DNA of 64,000 nt, taken from assembly GCF_003814555.1 (NCBI RefSeq), contig NZ_RKQN01000004.1, positions 186,001-250,000 of the forward strand. Direction: 5' to 3'. Positions 49,105 to 58,184 of this stretch are shown here, one piece after another. Numbering within the stretch: position 1 is the first letter of the stretch; each line of letters opens with the position of its first letter. The translations under genes and the position numbers were made by a program. Below the pieces are notes generated by a model. It made no database searches. It saw only the letters and a program-made list of their open reading frames with translations, and was not told the DNA's origin. Origin of the DNA: Vulcaniibacterium tengchongense. Lineage in GTDB: Bacteria; Pseudomonadota; Gammaproteobacteria; Xanthomonadales; Xanthomonadaceae.

Positions 49105-51885
49105 ATGCATTCACAGCGTGCGGCAAAAAAGACACCGGTTACCGTGCTCGCCGCGGCGATCGGCCTGGCCCTGCAGACGGCGACCTTCGGCGCCTACGCC
49201 CAGGACCCGGACACCGCGGCCGAGCAGGGCGCCAACGCCGCCCGGGACCAGGCCACCGAGCTGGAAACGATCACCGTCACCGGCTACCGCGCCAGCGTCG
49301 AGCGCGCGCTGGACATCAAGCGCGGCGAAGCCGGCGTGGTCGACGCCATCGTCGCCGAGGACATCGGCAAGTTCCCCGACCTCAACCTGGCCGAGTCGCT
49401 GCAGCGCATCCCCGGCGTGGTGATCACCCGCGACGCCGGCGAGGGCCGGCAGATCTCGGTGCGCGGCCTCGGCCCGGACTTCACCCGCGTGCGCATCAAC
49501 GGCATGGAGGCGCTGACCACCGTCGGCTCCACCGACCAGCAGGGCGGCACCAACCGCGGCCGCGGCTTCGACTTCAACGTCTTCGCCTCCGACCTCTTCA
49601 GCCAGATGCTGGTGCGCAAGACCGCCTCGGCCGAAGTCGAGGAAGGCTCGCTCGGCGCCACCGTCGACCTGCGCACCGCGCGGCCGTTCGACTACGACGG
49701 CTTCACCTTCACCGCCAGTGGCCAGCTCGGCTACAGCGAGCTGTCGGAGAAGACCGACCCGCGCATGGCCGCGCTGGTCTCCAACACCTGGGCGGACGGC
49801 CGCGTCGGCGCGCTGCTGTCGGTGGCCTACACCGAGCGGCGCACGATCGAGGAAGGCACCGGCAGCGGCCGCTGGGCCAACGGCACCAGCAACGGCGGCT
49901 TCAACCCCGCCTCGCCGTTCCAGGCGGCGCGCTCGGCCGACGTGTTCCACCCGCGCTTCCCGCGCTACACCTACATGGAGCACGACCAGCAGCGCCTGGG
50001 CGTGACCGGCTCGCTGCAGTTCAAGCCGACCGACCGCACCGAGATCTCGCTCGACGCGCTGTATTCCAAGATCGACGCCGCCCGCACCGAGAGCTACATC
50101 GAGGCGATCTCCTTCAGCCGCGGCGCGTCGCAGGGCGGCAAGCCGCAGACCATCGTCCGCGACGGCGCGATCGACGGGAACAACGCGCTGGTGTACGGCC
50201 TGTTCGACGACGTCGACGTGCGTTCCGAGTCGCGCTACGACGACTGGAACACCGAGTTCAAGCAGTTCACCCTCAGCGGCGAGCACGCCTTCACCGACGA
50301 CTTCAAGCTGTCCGCGAAGGTCGGCACCTCGAGCTCCGAGCACGAGAACCCGATCCAGACGACGATCATCATGGACAAGCTCAACGTCGACGGTTACAGC
50401 TACGACTACCGCGGCGACAAGTGGGCGCCGGTGCTGGACTACGGCATCGGCCCGACCGACCCGAACGGCTGGACCCTGGCGGAGATCCGCCTGCGCCCGC
50501 AGTGGGTGAAGAACGACTTCGACACCGCGCAGATCGACTTCGACTGGCGCCTCGCCGACGGCTTCCGCCTCAAGGGCGGCGTGCAGGCCAAGGACTACGG
50601 CTTCGGCACCAAGGAGTGGCGCCGCGCCTCGGAGGCGACCGTGCCCGCGTTCGTCGACGGCACCCGCATCGTCCCGGCCGACATGACCGAGCTGGCCAGC
50701 CTGGCCAAGCTGGACGGCGCGCCGTCCACCTGGGTGGTGCCGGACTACGACGCGTTCGTGAACATGTTCGACCTGTACAGCAACAGCGGCATCTACGCGC
50801 TCGCCGAGCGCGCGGTGAACACCCGCAGCGTCGAGGAGAAGGACCGCGGCGTCTACCTGCAGGGCGACTTCTACCTGGACCTCGGCCCGGTGCCGCTGTC
50901 GGGCAACGTCGGCGTGCGCTACGTGCGCACCGAGCAGACCTCGACCGGCTACGCCACGGTCGGCAGCGCGCTGGTGCAGACCACGGTGGAGCGCGAGTAC
51001 AGCGATACCTTGCCGTCGATGAACCTGGTGGCCGAGGTCGCGCCCGACTTCCTGATCCGCTTCGGCGCGGCGAAGGTGATGTCGCGTCCCGGCCTGGGCA
51101 GCCTGACGCCCGGCGTGACCGTCAACGTCAGCGGCGGCGCGCGCACGGTCAGCGGCGGCAACCCGAACCTCGACCCGATCCGCGCCACGAACTACGACCT
51201 CGGCTTCGAGTGGTACTTCGAGGACGGCGCGCTGCTCGGCCTGGGCCTGTTCTACAAGGACATCGAGAGCTTCGTGCAGACCACCCGCGAAGTGCGGCCG
51301 TACTCGAGCAGCGGCCTGCCGGCCAGCCTGCTCGAGGGCACCGGCGTCGGCGTCAACGACGAGTTCGTGTTCAGCGTGCCGGTCAACACGCCCGGCGGCG
51401 AGCTCAAGGGCTTCGAGGCCACCTACGTGCAGCCCTTCACCTTCCTGCCGGGCTTCTGGCGCAACTTCGGCGTGCAGCTGAACTACACCTATGTCGAGTC
51501 GCAGATCCAGTACCTGACCGGCAACGGCGAGCCGTCGCTGAAGACCGACCTGACCGGCCTGTCCAAGCACGCCTGGAACGCGACGCTGTTCTACGAGGGC
51601 GAGCGCTTCTCCGCCCGCGTCTCGGCCACCAACCGCGACAACTACCTGATCCAGGTGCCGGGCACCGAGCAGGGCTTCACCTCGGACGTGCACGGCCAGG
51701 ACGGCACCACCATGATCGACGCCTCGCTGCGCTACAAGCTCAACGAGCAGCTCGAGCTGAGCCTGGAGGGCATCAACCTCACCGACGAACCTTCGGCCTC
51801 GTGGGTCGGCGCGGCCTCGCACCTGCCGCTGGACTACAGCGAGACCGGCCGCCAGTACCTGCTCGGCCTGCGCTACAAGTTCTGA
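49105..51885 (+). CDS. TonB-dependent receptor, probable pectin oligosaccharide uptake
   Basis: A 926-residue outer-membrane receptor. Signal sequence to about residue 33 (ending GAYAQ), TonB-box region LETITVTGYRASVERAL, plug with VAEDIGKFPDLNLAESLQRI, PGVVITRDAGEGRQISVRG and GPDFTRVRINGMEAL, then a barrel ending YLLGLRYKF. This large sugar-receptor subtype is common in Xanthomonas carbohydrate loci. The ligand is inferred from neighbours: kdgK/eda on one side and four pectin enzymes on the other. GGGAGGGG precedes the ATG at 49105. A hairpin follows its stop codon. Confidence 0.92.
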   Translation: MHSQRAAKKTPVTVLAAAIGLALQTATFGAYAQDPDTAAEQGANAARDQATELETITVTGYRASVERALDIKRGEAGVVDAIVAEDIGKFPDLNLAESLQRIPGVVITRDAGEGRQISVRGLGPDFTRVRINGMEALTTVGSTDQQGGTNRGRGFDFNVFASDLFSQMLVRKTASAEVEEGSLGATVDLRTARPFDYDGFTFTASGQLGYSELSEKTDPRMAALVSNTWADGRVGALLSVAYTERRTIEEGTGSGRWANGTSNGGFNPASPFQAARSADVFHPRFPRYTYMEHDQQRLGVTGSLQFKPTDRTEISLDALYSKIDAARTESYIEAISFSRGASQGGKPQTIVRDGAIDGNNALVYGLFDDVDVRSESRYDDWNTEFKQFTLSGEHAFTDDFKLSAKVGTSSSEHENPIQTTIIMDKLNVDGYSYDYRGDKWAPVLDYGIGPTDPNGWTLAEIRLRPQWVKNDFDTAQIDFDWRLADGFRLKGGVQAKDYGFGTKEWRRASEATVPAFVDGTRIVPADMTELASLAKLDGAPSTWVVPDYDAFVNMFDLYSNSGIYALAERAVNTRSVEEKDRGVYLQGDFYLDLGPVPLSGNVGVRYVRTEQTSTGYATVGSALVQTTVEREYSDTLPSMNLVAEVAPDFLIRFGAAKVMSRPGLGSLTPGVTVNVSGGARTVSGGNPNLDPIRATNYDLGFEWYFEDGALLGLGLFYKDIESFVQTTREVRPYSSSGLPASLLEGTGVGVNDEFVFSVPVNTPGGELKGFEATYVQPFTFLPGFWRNFGVQLNYTYVESQIQYLTGNGEPSLKTDLTGLSKHAWNATLFYEGERFSARVSATNRDNYLIQVPGTEQGFTSDVHGQDGTTMIDASLRYKLNEQLELSLEGINLTDEPSASWVGAASHLPLDYSETGRQYLLGLRYKF

Positions 51886-51892
51886 CCCCTTG

Positions 51893-51927
51893 CGCGGCGG
51901 CCCGGGGCGCAGGGCCGGACCGCCGCG
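51893..51927 (+). terminator. Hairpin after pectin TonB receptor
   Basis: A 13-bp stem with one mismatch (CGCGGCGGCCCGG and CCGGACCGCCGCG) and a 9-base loop starts 8 bases after the stop codon. No T run follows, so intrinsic termination is uncertain. Confidence 0.4.
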
Positions 51928-52149
51928 GCCTGTTCGCCCGATGGCCGTGCGGCGCATGCGTCGTGGTACCGCGCCGGCCCCGGCCCGCTCCTCGTTTCCC
52001 GCTCCCGGCAGGAGCGACGAACGAAACGACACCCCGCGCGCCGCGCGCCGGCGCTGACGACGCGATGTCCTCCCGCTGCGGGCGGCGCGGCGGTTCGGTA
52101 TGCGCGGCGCCGGCCCGTTCCGCTGACGCGGCGCGCGGCGCGCCGCCGC

Positions 52150-53001
52150 TCAGGGCAGCAGGCGCGGACGCAGTTCCGGCACCGCCCGCGCCAGCTCGTC
52201 GGCGACGAGCGCGGCGAAGAACTCGGCACCGGCCCCGCCGAGGTGGGTGTAGTCGAACGCCAGGCGCAGCGGCGCGGTCGCGTCCGCTGCCGCCGGCGGC
52301 GGCGCCGGCGCGGGCGGCGCCTCGGCGGTGGTGCCCTGCAGCGCGGCGGCGACCAGCTCCGGCGTCGCCGGCCGCTGCGCGAAGCGCATCGACGCCACCG
52401 GCCCGAGCGCCTGCACCGCGGCCACGCTGCGCGCGTGCAGGTCGACCAGCGGCACCTGCCGCTCGCGCGCGACGCGGCGGATCGCCTCCGCCCACGGCGC
52501 CAGGTCGTCCACCAGCCGGCCGTCGCGGAACTGGCGCCGCGTCAGCGGCGTCACCAGCACGGGCCGGGCGCCATCGGCGCGCGCCTCGTCGACGTAGCGG
52601 CGCAGGTTCGCGGGGAACTCCTCGGCCAGGTCGGTCGACCGCTCGGGCTTGCCCGGCTGGTCGTTGTGGCCGAACTGGATCAGCACCCAGACGCGCCCGT
52701 AGCCGCCGCCGCGCAGTTCGCGCCGCGCCAGCTCCCAGGACCCTTCGGCACGGTAGCTGTAGCTGCTGCGCCCGCCGCGCCCGAGATTGAGGCAGGCCAG
52801 GAACGGGGCGGCGTGGCGGGCGCAGAACGCGCCGCCCCAGCCGCTGTGCGCCTGCACCGTGGAATCGCCGACCAGGACGATCTTGTCGGCGCGGACCGGC
52901 ACCGGCGGCGGCCGCGACGCCGGCGCCGCGTGCGCCGCGGCCAGCCCCAGTGCCAGCAGCCACGGCGCGGCGCGCCGCATCGCATGCGCCGCGGCCCTCA
53001 T
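52150..53001 (-). CDS. Rhamnogalacturonan acetylesterase (SGNH/GDSL)
   Basis: A 283-residue secreted esterase removing acetyl groups from the rhamnogalacturonan backbone. Signal peptide 1-25 (LALGLAAAHA). Block I IVLVGDSTVQAHSGWG holds the catalytic Ser, block III IQFGHNDQPGKP the oxyanion Asn, and block V DYTHLGGAGAEFF the Asp-His pair. An Ala/Pro-rich insert precedes block V. Its ATG overlaps the stop of the carboxylesterase gene by 4 bases, so the two are translationally coupled. Last gene of the minus-strand pectin operon. Confidence 0.92.
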   Translation of the reverse strand: MRAAAHAMRRAAPWLLALGLAAAHAAPASRPPPVPVRADKIVLVGDSTVQAHSGWGGAFCARHAAPFLACLNLGRGGRSSYSYRAEGSWELARRELRGGGYGRVWVLIQFGHNDQPGKPERSTDLAEEFPANLRRYVDEARADGARPVLVTPLTRRQFRDGRLVDDLAPWAEAIRRVARERQVPLVDLHARSVAAVQALGPVASMRFAQRPATPELVAAALQGTTAEAPPAPAPPPAAADATAPLRLAFDYTHLGGAGAEFFAALVADELARAVPELRPRLLP

Positions 53002-54626
53002 CCGAGCGTCCCCCGCTGCACGAACGGCGCCTGCCGGTACAGCCGGCGCTCGCCGCCGCGCGGGTCCTCCACCAGCGCCGGGGCCAGGTCGAACACCAGG
53101 GTCTCGCGCTTTGCCAGGGTGTAGGGCGCCCAGGCCGGCAGCGCCGGATGGTTCGGATCGCCGCTACGGGCGAACGCGAGCAGCGCCCGGCTCATCAGCT
53201 CGGCCATGCGCCGGGCGTCGGCGCCGGCGCCGGTGCGCGCCCCGGGCTGATGCACGTTGTCGAACACCAGCGGGATGTCGAGGGTGTGGTAGGCGCGCAG
53301 CCGCGGCTCCAGCGGCGAACCCCAGTCGAGCTGGTAGGCCCAGGTCGGCGCCGCGCCGGCGCCCTGGCGCGCGCGCGCCTCGCACTCCTCGACCGCGCCG
53401 CGCCACGAGCGCCCGGCGGTGGTCGCGGCGAAGAACACCTCCGACGGCGTGTAGTGCGGGTACAGCCGCCGGTATTCGGCGATCACCTGCGCCACCGGCA
53501 GGTCGACGTACTGCTCGCGCTCGAGCCGCTCCGGCAGTTGCTCCCAGGTGAGCGCGAAGTTCGCCGGATCGTGGCCGAGGAAGGCGCGGGTCTCGTCGCG
53601 GGTATTGCCGATCACCATCGGGATCGCCGCCGACTGCGCCGGCGCCTGCGGCCAGAACGGATGCACCGGCAATGCCACGCCGTCCAGCACCGGGCCGAAG
53701 TACAGCGAAGCGGCCTCGGTGCGCGACGGGTCGGGCGTGCGCGCCGCCTCCAGCAGCCGCTCCATCGGCAGTTCGCGCAACCGCGCCGCCTGCTCCGCGC
53801 GCAGGCCCAGCGCGTCGAGGAAGCGCTGCGCACGCTGGGTCGCCGCGCGCGGGCCGGCCGCGGTGACCTGCTGGCCGCTCATGGTCCAGGCGCGGTGGAA
53901 CAGCCCGCGCGCGGCCGGCATCGCCATCAGCGTGGCGATCTTGGCGCCGCCGCCGGACTGGCCGAACACGGTGACGTTGCCGGCGTCGCCGCCGAACTCG
54001 CCGGCGTGCTCGCGCACCCAGCGCAGCGCCTGCACCAAGTCGAGCTGGCCGACGTTGCCCGACGCGGCGTAGTCCGGCCCGAGCAGCCGGCCCAGGTGCA
54101 GGTAGCCGAACGCGTTGAGGCGGTGGTTCACGGTGACCACGACCACGTCGCCGCGGCGGCACAGATTGCCGCCGTCGTACAGCGGATCGCTGCCGGAGCC
54201 GTTGTGGTAGCCGCCGCCGTGGAGGTAGACCAGGATCGGCCGCCGCGCGCCGTCGCGCAGGCCGGGCGTCCAGACGTTGAGGAACAGGCAGTCCTCGCTC
54301 ACCGGCTCGCGGGCGCCGCGTTGCGGCGCCGCCGCGCCGTAGGCGGCGGCCTCGCGCACGCCGCGCCACTTCGGCTCCGGCATGGCCGGCAGGAACCGGC
54401 GCGGGCGGGTGTCGGCGCCGTAGGGCAGGCCCTTGAACACGTGCACGCCGCCCTCGAGCCGGCCGGCGACGCGGCCGCCGCGCACGCGCGCGAGGCTGGC
54501 GCGCTCGCCCGAGGCGGCGTGCGCCCACCGCGGCACGGCGGCGCCCGCGCCGAGCGCGGCGGCACCGCGCAGCAGCGCGCGGCGCCGGGGATCGATCGGG
54601 ACTTCGGGAACGGCGGGGTCGCGCAT
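52998..54626 (-). CDS. Type-B carboxylesterase with twin-arginine signal
   Basis: A 542-residue alpha/beta-hydrolase. The N-terminal DPRRRALLRGAAALGAGAAV has paired Arg before a hydrophobic core, suggesting Tat export. Family motifs are FKGLPYGADTRPRRF, EDCLFLNVWTP, VYLHGGGYHNGS (oxyanion hole), VTVFGQSGGGAKI (nucleophile Ser), NTRDETRAF (acid) and YHTLDIPLVFDN (His). In a pectin locus it may remove methyl, acetyl or feruloyl esters; the specific bond is inferred. The start at 54626 has GGAGAA upstream and begins the signal peptide. About 200 bases separate it from the esterase upstream. Confidence 0.92.
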   Translation of the reverse strand: MRDPAVPEVPIDPRRRALLRGAAALGAGAAVPRWAHAASGERASLARVRGGRVAGRLEGGVHVFKGLPYGADTRPRRFLPAMPEPKWRGVREAAAYGAAAPQRGAREPVSEDCLFLNVWTPGLRDGARRPILVYLHGGGYHNGSGSDPLYDGGNLCRRGDVVVVTVNHRLNAFGYLHLGRLLGPDYAASGNVGQLDLVQALRWVREHAGEFGGDAGNVTVFGQSGGGAKIATLMAMPAARGLFHRAWTMSGQQVTAAGPRAATQRAQRFLDALGLRAEQAARLRELPMERLLEAARTPDPSRTEAASLYFGPVLDGVALPVHPFWPQAPAQSAAIPMVIGNTRDETRAFLGHDPANFALTWEQLPERLEREQYVDLPVAQVIAEYRRLYPHYTPSEVFFAATTAGRSWRGAVEECEARARQGAGAAPTWAYQLDWGSPLEPRLRAYHTLDIPLVFDNVHQPGARTGAGADARRMAELMSRALLAFARSGDPNHPALPAWAPYTLAKRETLVFDLAPALVEDPRGGERRLYRQAPFVQRGTLG

Positions 54627-54830
54627 CGCGATTTCTCCGGATGATGGGGTTGTGGAAGCGCCTCGACGAAGCGGGTTCGAGGCCTGCGCCTGCGGCGCGG
54701 CCGCTCTCCCGCGGCGGAAGAGCAACGCGAGTGCGGCGCGGACGCCGGTCCTCGCGGCCGGGACGGGTGCCGCCGCGCGCGGGCGCGGCGCGCAGCGGCC
54801 GCGAACGCCGGCCCGCGCGGCGCGCTCGCC

Positions 54831-55853
54831 CTAGCGCGCCTGCCTTTCCGTCGCGCGCCCTTGCGCCTCGATCCACGCCGCCGCCAGCGCCGGCCACAGC
54901 CGCAGCGGCGAATCGGCGATCTGGCGCACGCCGAAGCCGTGGCCGCCGCGCGGGTACACGTGCAGTTCGGCCGGCACGCCGGCGCGGCGCAGCGCGGCGT
55001 ACAGCTGCAGGCTGTTCTCCACCGGCACGGTCGCATCGTCCGCCGCGTGCAGCAGGAACACCGGCGGCATGCCGGCGCGCACGCGGTGCTGCAGCGAGTG
55101 GGCGGCGACGTCGGCCGCGCTCGGCGCCGCGCCGAGCAGCCGCTCGCGCGAGCCGGGATGCGCGTGCCCGCCCATGTCGATCACCGGGTACAGCAGCAGC
55201 AGGAAGTCCGGACGCGCGCTGAGCCGGTCGGCAGCGTCCACCGGCGCGTAGACACGCTCGTCGTAGCGGGTGCCGAGGCTGGCGGCGACGTGGCCGCCGG
55301 CGGAGAAGCCGATCGCGCCGATCCGCTGCGGGTCCAGGCCGAATTCGCCGGCGCGCGCGCGGATCAGCCGCAACGCGCGCTGCGCGTCGGCCAGCGGCGC
55401 GTCGCGGCCGTCGTCGTGGCCGTCGCCGGGCAGGCGATAACGCAGCACGAACAGCGTGTAGCCGTGCGCCTCCGCCAACGCCGGCACCAGGGCGCTGCCT
55501 TCCTTGTCGAGCACGATGCGGCGGTAGCCGCCGCCCGGCGCGACCAGCAACGCCGCGCCGTTCGGCCGCGCCGGCCGGTGCACGGTCAGGTAGGGCCGGG
55601 TGACGCCGGTGACGATGCGGTCCGGCAGCCGCGGGTCGGCACTGCGCTCGAGGATGCGCTGCTGCAACCGCAGCCGCCGCGAACCGGGGGCGACCTGTTG
55701 CGGCCACAGCCAGATCCGCGAGGCCGCCTCCCGCGGCGTATCCGCCGAGGGCGTGTCCGCAGGCGCGCCGGCGCCCGCCAGCGCCAACGCGGCGGCGGCC
55801 AGCCAGCGCGCCCAGCCGCGCGCGCCCTTGCGCCCGTGCTCGTGCCCGCGCAT
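54831..55853 (-). CDS. Secreted alpha/beta-hydrolase, acetyl (xylan/pectin) esterase-like
   Basis: A 340-residue protein with a signal peptide (about 10-28, WLAAAALALAGAGAPA). Esterase/lipase motifs: LLVAPGGGYRRIVLDKEG (oxyanion HGGG-like), IGFSAGGHVAASLG (Ser), HAADDATVPVENSLQLY (Asp) and YPRGGHGFG (His). Such proteins next to pectate lyases act as acetylesterases on pectin or xylan fragments (family knowledge; exact substrate unknown). It starts 14 bases after the PL1 pectate lyase stop, so they share an operon. Confidence 0.9.
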   Translation of the reverse strand: MRGHEHGRKGARGWARWLAAAALALAGAGAPADTPSADTPREAASRIWLWPQQVAPGSRRLRLQQRILERSADPRLPDRIVTGVTRPYLTVHRPARPNGAALLVAPGGGYRRIVLDKEGSALVPALAEAHGYTLFVLRYRLPGDGHDDGRDAPLADAQRALRLIRARAGEFGLDPQRIGAIGFSAGGHVAASLGTRYDERVYAPVDAADRLSARPDFLLLLYPVIDMGGHAHPGSRERLLGAAPSAADVAAHSLQHRVRAGMPPVFLLHAADDATVPVENSLQLYAALRRAGVPAELHVYPRGGHGFGVRQIADSPLRLWPALAAAWIEAQGRATERQAR

Positions 55854-55867
55854 CGCCGCTGCCCCGC

Positions 55868-57247
55868 TCAGCGCAGCGGCTCGCCGCGCTGGTAGGGCTT
55901 GAGCGGCTCCATCGTGTCGAGGTTCCAGTCCGCCTCGACGAACGGCCGCCGGGTCGGCGCGTAGTCCGGGTAGCCGCCGACCTGCTCCTGGCTGTCGATG
56001 ATGCCGCCGCGGCCCTCGATCACGTCGGCGACGATGCGCCGGTCGACCGCGTCGCGCGCCCAGGGCGTGGCGCCGACGTCGGCGATCACCGCGTCCTGCA
56101 CCTCGGCCGACGGCAGCAGGCTCATGCCGAACGGCAGCGCCGGCGCGCGCTTCATCCGCGCGATCTCGACCGGCGTGGTGGTGTAGCGGCCGGTCATCGG
56201 CAGCGGCCGGCCGATCCGGTCCACCGCCAGGTTGTCCTCGAGGTACACGTCCACGTCGCCGGAGCCGCCGACCATGAAGAACGCCAGGTCCTCGGTGGAG
56301 CGCCCGGCGCGCAGCACGTTGCCGCGCACGACCATCTGCCCGCGCGAGTACGGATGGCCCAGCCACTCCTCGGCGATGAGGTTGTAGTGGATCGCGCGCT
56401 GGCCGGGATCGTAGATCAGGTTGTTGAGCACCTGGCCGCGCGCGCCGCCCTTGAACAGCGGGCTGCGCTCGTAGTTGTGCGCGTACAGGTTGCCGACGAT
56501 CAGCACGTCGTTGACGTGGTCGTGGATCAGCGAGCCCTTGGAATGCTCGCCCTTGGCGTGGGTGGCGTCGGCCAGGCCCTCGGCGATGATGTTGCGGCTG
56601 AAGGTGATGCGGCGCGAGGCCGCCTCCATCCATGCCTGCTCGCTCTCGCCGTGGAAGCGGGTGCTGGAGGCCGACAGGTTCTCGTCGGTGGCCCAGCTCA
56701 GCGAGCAGTGGTCGACGATCACGTCGCGGGCGCCGCGCACGGTGGTGATCGCGTCGATGTCCTTGCCGGCCCTCTTCGGCAGGCCGCCGTCGCCGGGGCG
56801 GATGCGGAGGTGGCGCACGATCACGTCGTGGGTGGCGATGGTCAGCCCGCCCTTGATCAGGGTGATGCCCGGCTGCGGCGCGGTCTGCCCGGCGATGGTC
56901 AGGTAGGGCTCGTCGATGCGCAGTTCCTGCATGCCCAGGTCGATCACCCCGCCGACCTCGAACACGACGATGCGCGGGCCCTTGGCGCGGATCGCCTCGG
57001 CGAACGAGCCGGGGCCGTCGGCGGCGAGGGTGGTGACCCGCAGGATCCGCCCGCCGCGCCCGCCCGGGGTGTGCGCGGCCCAGCCGGCCGCGCCGGGAAA
57101 CGCCAGCGCCGCTGTCCCGTGGGACAGGTCGGCGGCCCGGGCCGGTTCCGGCGCCGGCAGCACCAGCGCCGCCAGCAGCGCCAGCCACGCCCCTGCCCGG
57201 CGCGCCCGGACCCGTCGGATTTCCCGTTCCCGCCCTGCATGCCGCAT
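55868..57247 (-). CDS. Secreted pectate lyase (PL1-like)
   Basis: A 459-residue right-handed beta-helix protein with a signal peptide (about 18-39, ending PARA). AFPGAAGWAAHTPGGRGG, RVTTL, GPRIVVFEVGGVIDLG and PYLTIAGQTAP are typical of PL1-type lyases. DAITTVRGARDVIVDHCSLS with WATDENLS marks the calcium-binding and catalytic area, and RNIIAEGL with HSKGSL follows. It cleaves polygalacturonate by beta-elimination. The ATG at 57247 has GGGAGGG upstream. First gene of the minus-strand pectin operon, divergent from the FAH gene across the operator at 57294. Confidence 0.9.
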   Translation of the reverse strand: MRHAGREREIRRVRARRAGAWLALLAALVLPAPEPARAADLSHGTAALAFPGAAGWAAHTPGGRGGRILRVTTLAADGPGSFAEAIRAKGPRIVVFEVGGVIDLGMQELRIDEPYLTIAGQTAPQPGITLIKGGLTIATHDVIVRHLRIRPGDGGLPKRAGKDIDAITTVRGARDVIVDHCSLSWATDENLSASSTRFHGESEQAWMEAASRRITFSRNIIAEGLADATHAKGEHSKGSLIHDHVNDVLIVGNLYAHNYERSPLFKGGARGQVLNNLIYDPGQRAIHYNLIAEEWLGHPYSRGQMVVRGNVLRAGRSTEDLAFFMVGGSGDVDVYLEDNLAVDRIGRPLPMTGRYTTTPVEIARMKRAPALPFGMSLLPSAEVQDAVIADVGATPWARDAVDRRIVADVIEGRGGIIDSQEQVGGYPDYAPTRRPFVEADWNLDTMEPLKPYQRGEPLR

Positions 57248-57288
57248 CGCCTGCCCTCCCCGGTCGTTTTTCGAGTGTGGTCGACCGA

Positions 57289-57315
57289 TTGTCAATGACA
57301 CCGGTTTCCTATACA
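57289..57315. promoter_or_regulatory. Divergent pectin promoter with AATGACACCG operator
   Basis: AATGACACCG (57294-57303) is the reverse complement of the site at 49013-49022. It is overlapped by TTGTCA (57289-57294) and TATACA (57310-57315), a possible plus-strand promoter with a short 15-base spacer. A repressor bound here would cover the promoter of the FAH-TRAP operon and lie 47 bases from the PL1 start. Confidence 0.6.
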
Positions 57316-57353
57316 ACTCCACCATCGACGAACGCCAGGGGACACCGGCCGGC

Positions 57354-58184
57354 ATGGACAACTACGCGCCCACCGAAGACGACGCCCGTGCCGTCGCCCG
57401 GCGCCTGGTCGCGGCGCGCCGCGAGGCGCGGGCGCTGCCGGACTACCCGGGCGCGCTGCCGCAGACCCTGGACCAGGGCTATGCCTGCCAGGACGCCGCG
57501 ATCGCGCTGTGGGGCCGGCCGATCGCCGGCTGGAAGGTCGGCCTGGTGCCGCCGGACCTGCAGCCGCGCTTCGGCGAGGAGCGCGTGGTCGGCCCAGTGT
57601 TCGCCGATGCGGTGCAACGGCCGGGGCCCGGCGAGCGCGCGCGCTTCGCGACGATTCCGGGGGGATTCGCCGCGGTCGAGGCCGAGTTCGTGTTCCGCCT
57701 GGGCGCCGACGCGCCGGCGGACAAGCGCCGCTACACCGCGCAGGAGGCGGCCGACCTCGCCGACGCGCTGCTGGTCGGCATCGAGCTGGCCGGCAGCCCG
57801 CTGCCGCTGATCAACGCGCTCGGCTCGGCGGTGGTGGCCTCGGACTTCGGCAACAACGCCGGCCTGGTCCTCGGTCCGGAGATCCCGGATTGGCGCCGGC
57901 TCGACCCGGCGGAGCTGCGCTGCGAGACTTTCGTCGACGGCGCCCGCGTCGGCGAGGGCGGCGCGGGCGCGATCCACGGCGGCCTGCTCGCGGCGCTGGC
58001 CTTCGCCCTCGGCCGCTGCGCGCAGCGCGGCTACCCGCTGCGCGCCGGCGCGCTGGTGACCACCGGCGCCGCCACCGGCATCCACGACATCCGCCCCGGC
58101 CAGCACGCGCGGGTCAGCTTCGGCCGCCACGGCGAGCTGCACTGCGAGGCGGTGGCGGCGCTCGCCGCGGGGCCGCAGGCATGA
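57354..58184 (+). CDS. FAH/MhpD-family hydratase or hydrolase
   Basis: A 276-residue cytoplasmic enzyme of the fumarylacetoacetate hydrolase/2-keto-4-pentenoate hydratase family. Signatures: PIAGWKVGLVPPDLQPRFG, VEAEFVFRLG (the metal-binding Glu-x-Glu), LVGIELAGSPL, VVASDFGNNAGLVLG and LVTTGAATGIHDIRPG. In sugar loci such enzymes dehydrate or cleave 2-keto-3-deoxy acids. Its stop overlaps the DctP start by 4 bases. Its place in the pectin pathway is not established; it might act on a keto-deoxy uronate intermediate. Confidence 0.88.
   Translation: MDNYAPTEDDARAVARRLVAARREARALPDYPGALPQTLDQGYACQDAAIALWGRPIAGWKVGLVPPDLQPRFGEERVVGPVFADAVQRPGPGERARFATIPGGFAAVEAEFVFRLGADAPADKRRYTAQEAADLADALLVGIELAGSPLPLINALGSAVVASDFGNNAGLVLGPEIPDWRRLDPAELRCETFVDGARVGEGGAGAIHGGLLAALAFALGRCAQRGYPLRAGALVTTGAATGIHDIRPGQHARVSFGRHGELHCEAVAALAAGPQA

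Noticed and set aside
51893-51927. Strong Rho-independent terminator after the pectin receptor
   Set aside because: The stem has a mismatch and no T run follows, so I list it only as a weak candidate.
49111-52032. Minus-strand frame of about 970 codons antisense to the pectin TonB receptor
   Set aside because: Val/Ala/Arg/His-rich shadow with no motif; the opposite strand is clearly a TonB receptor.
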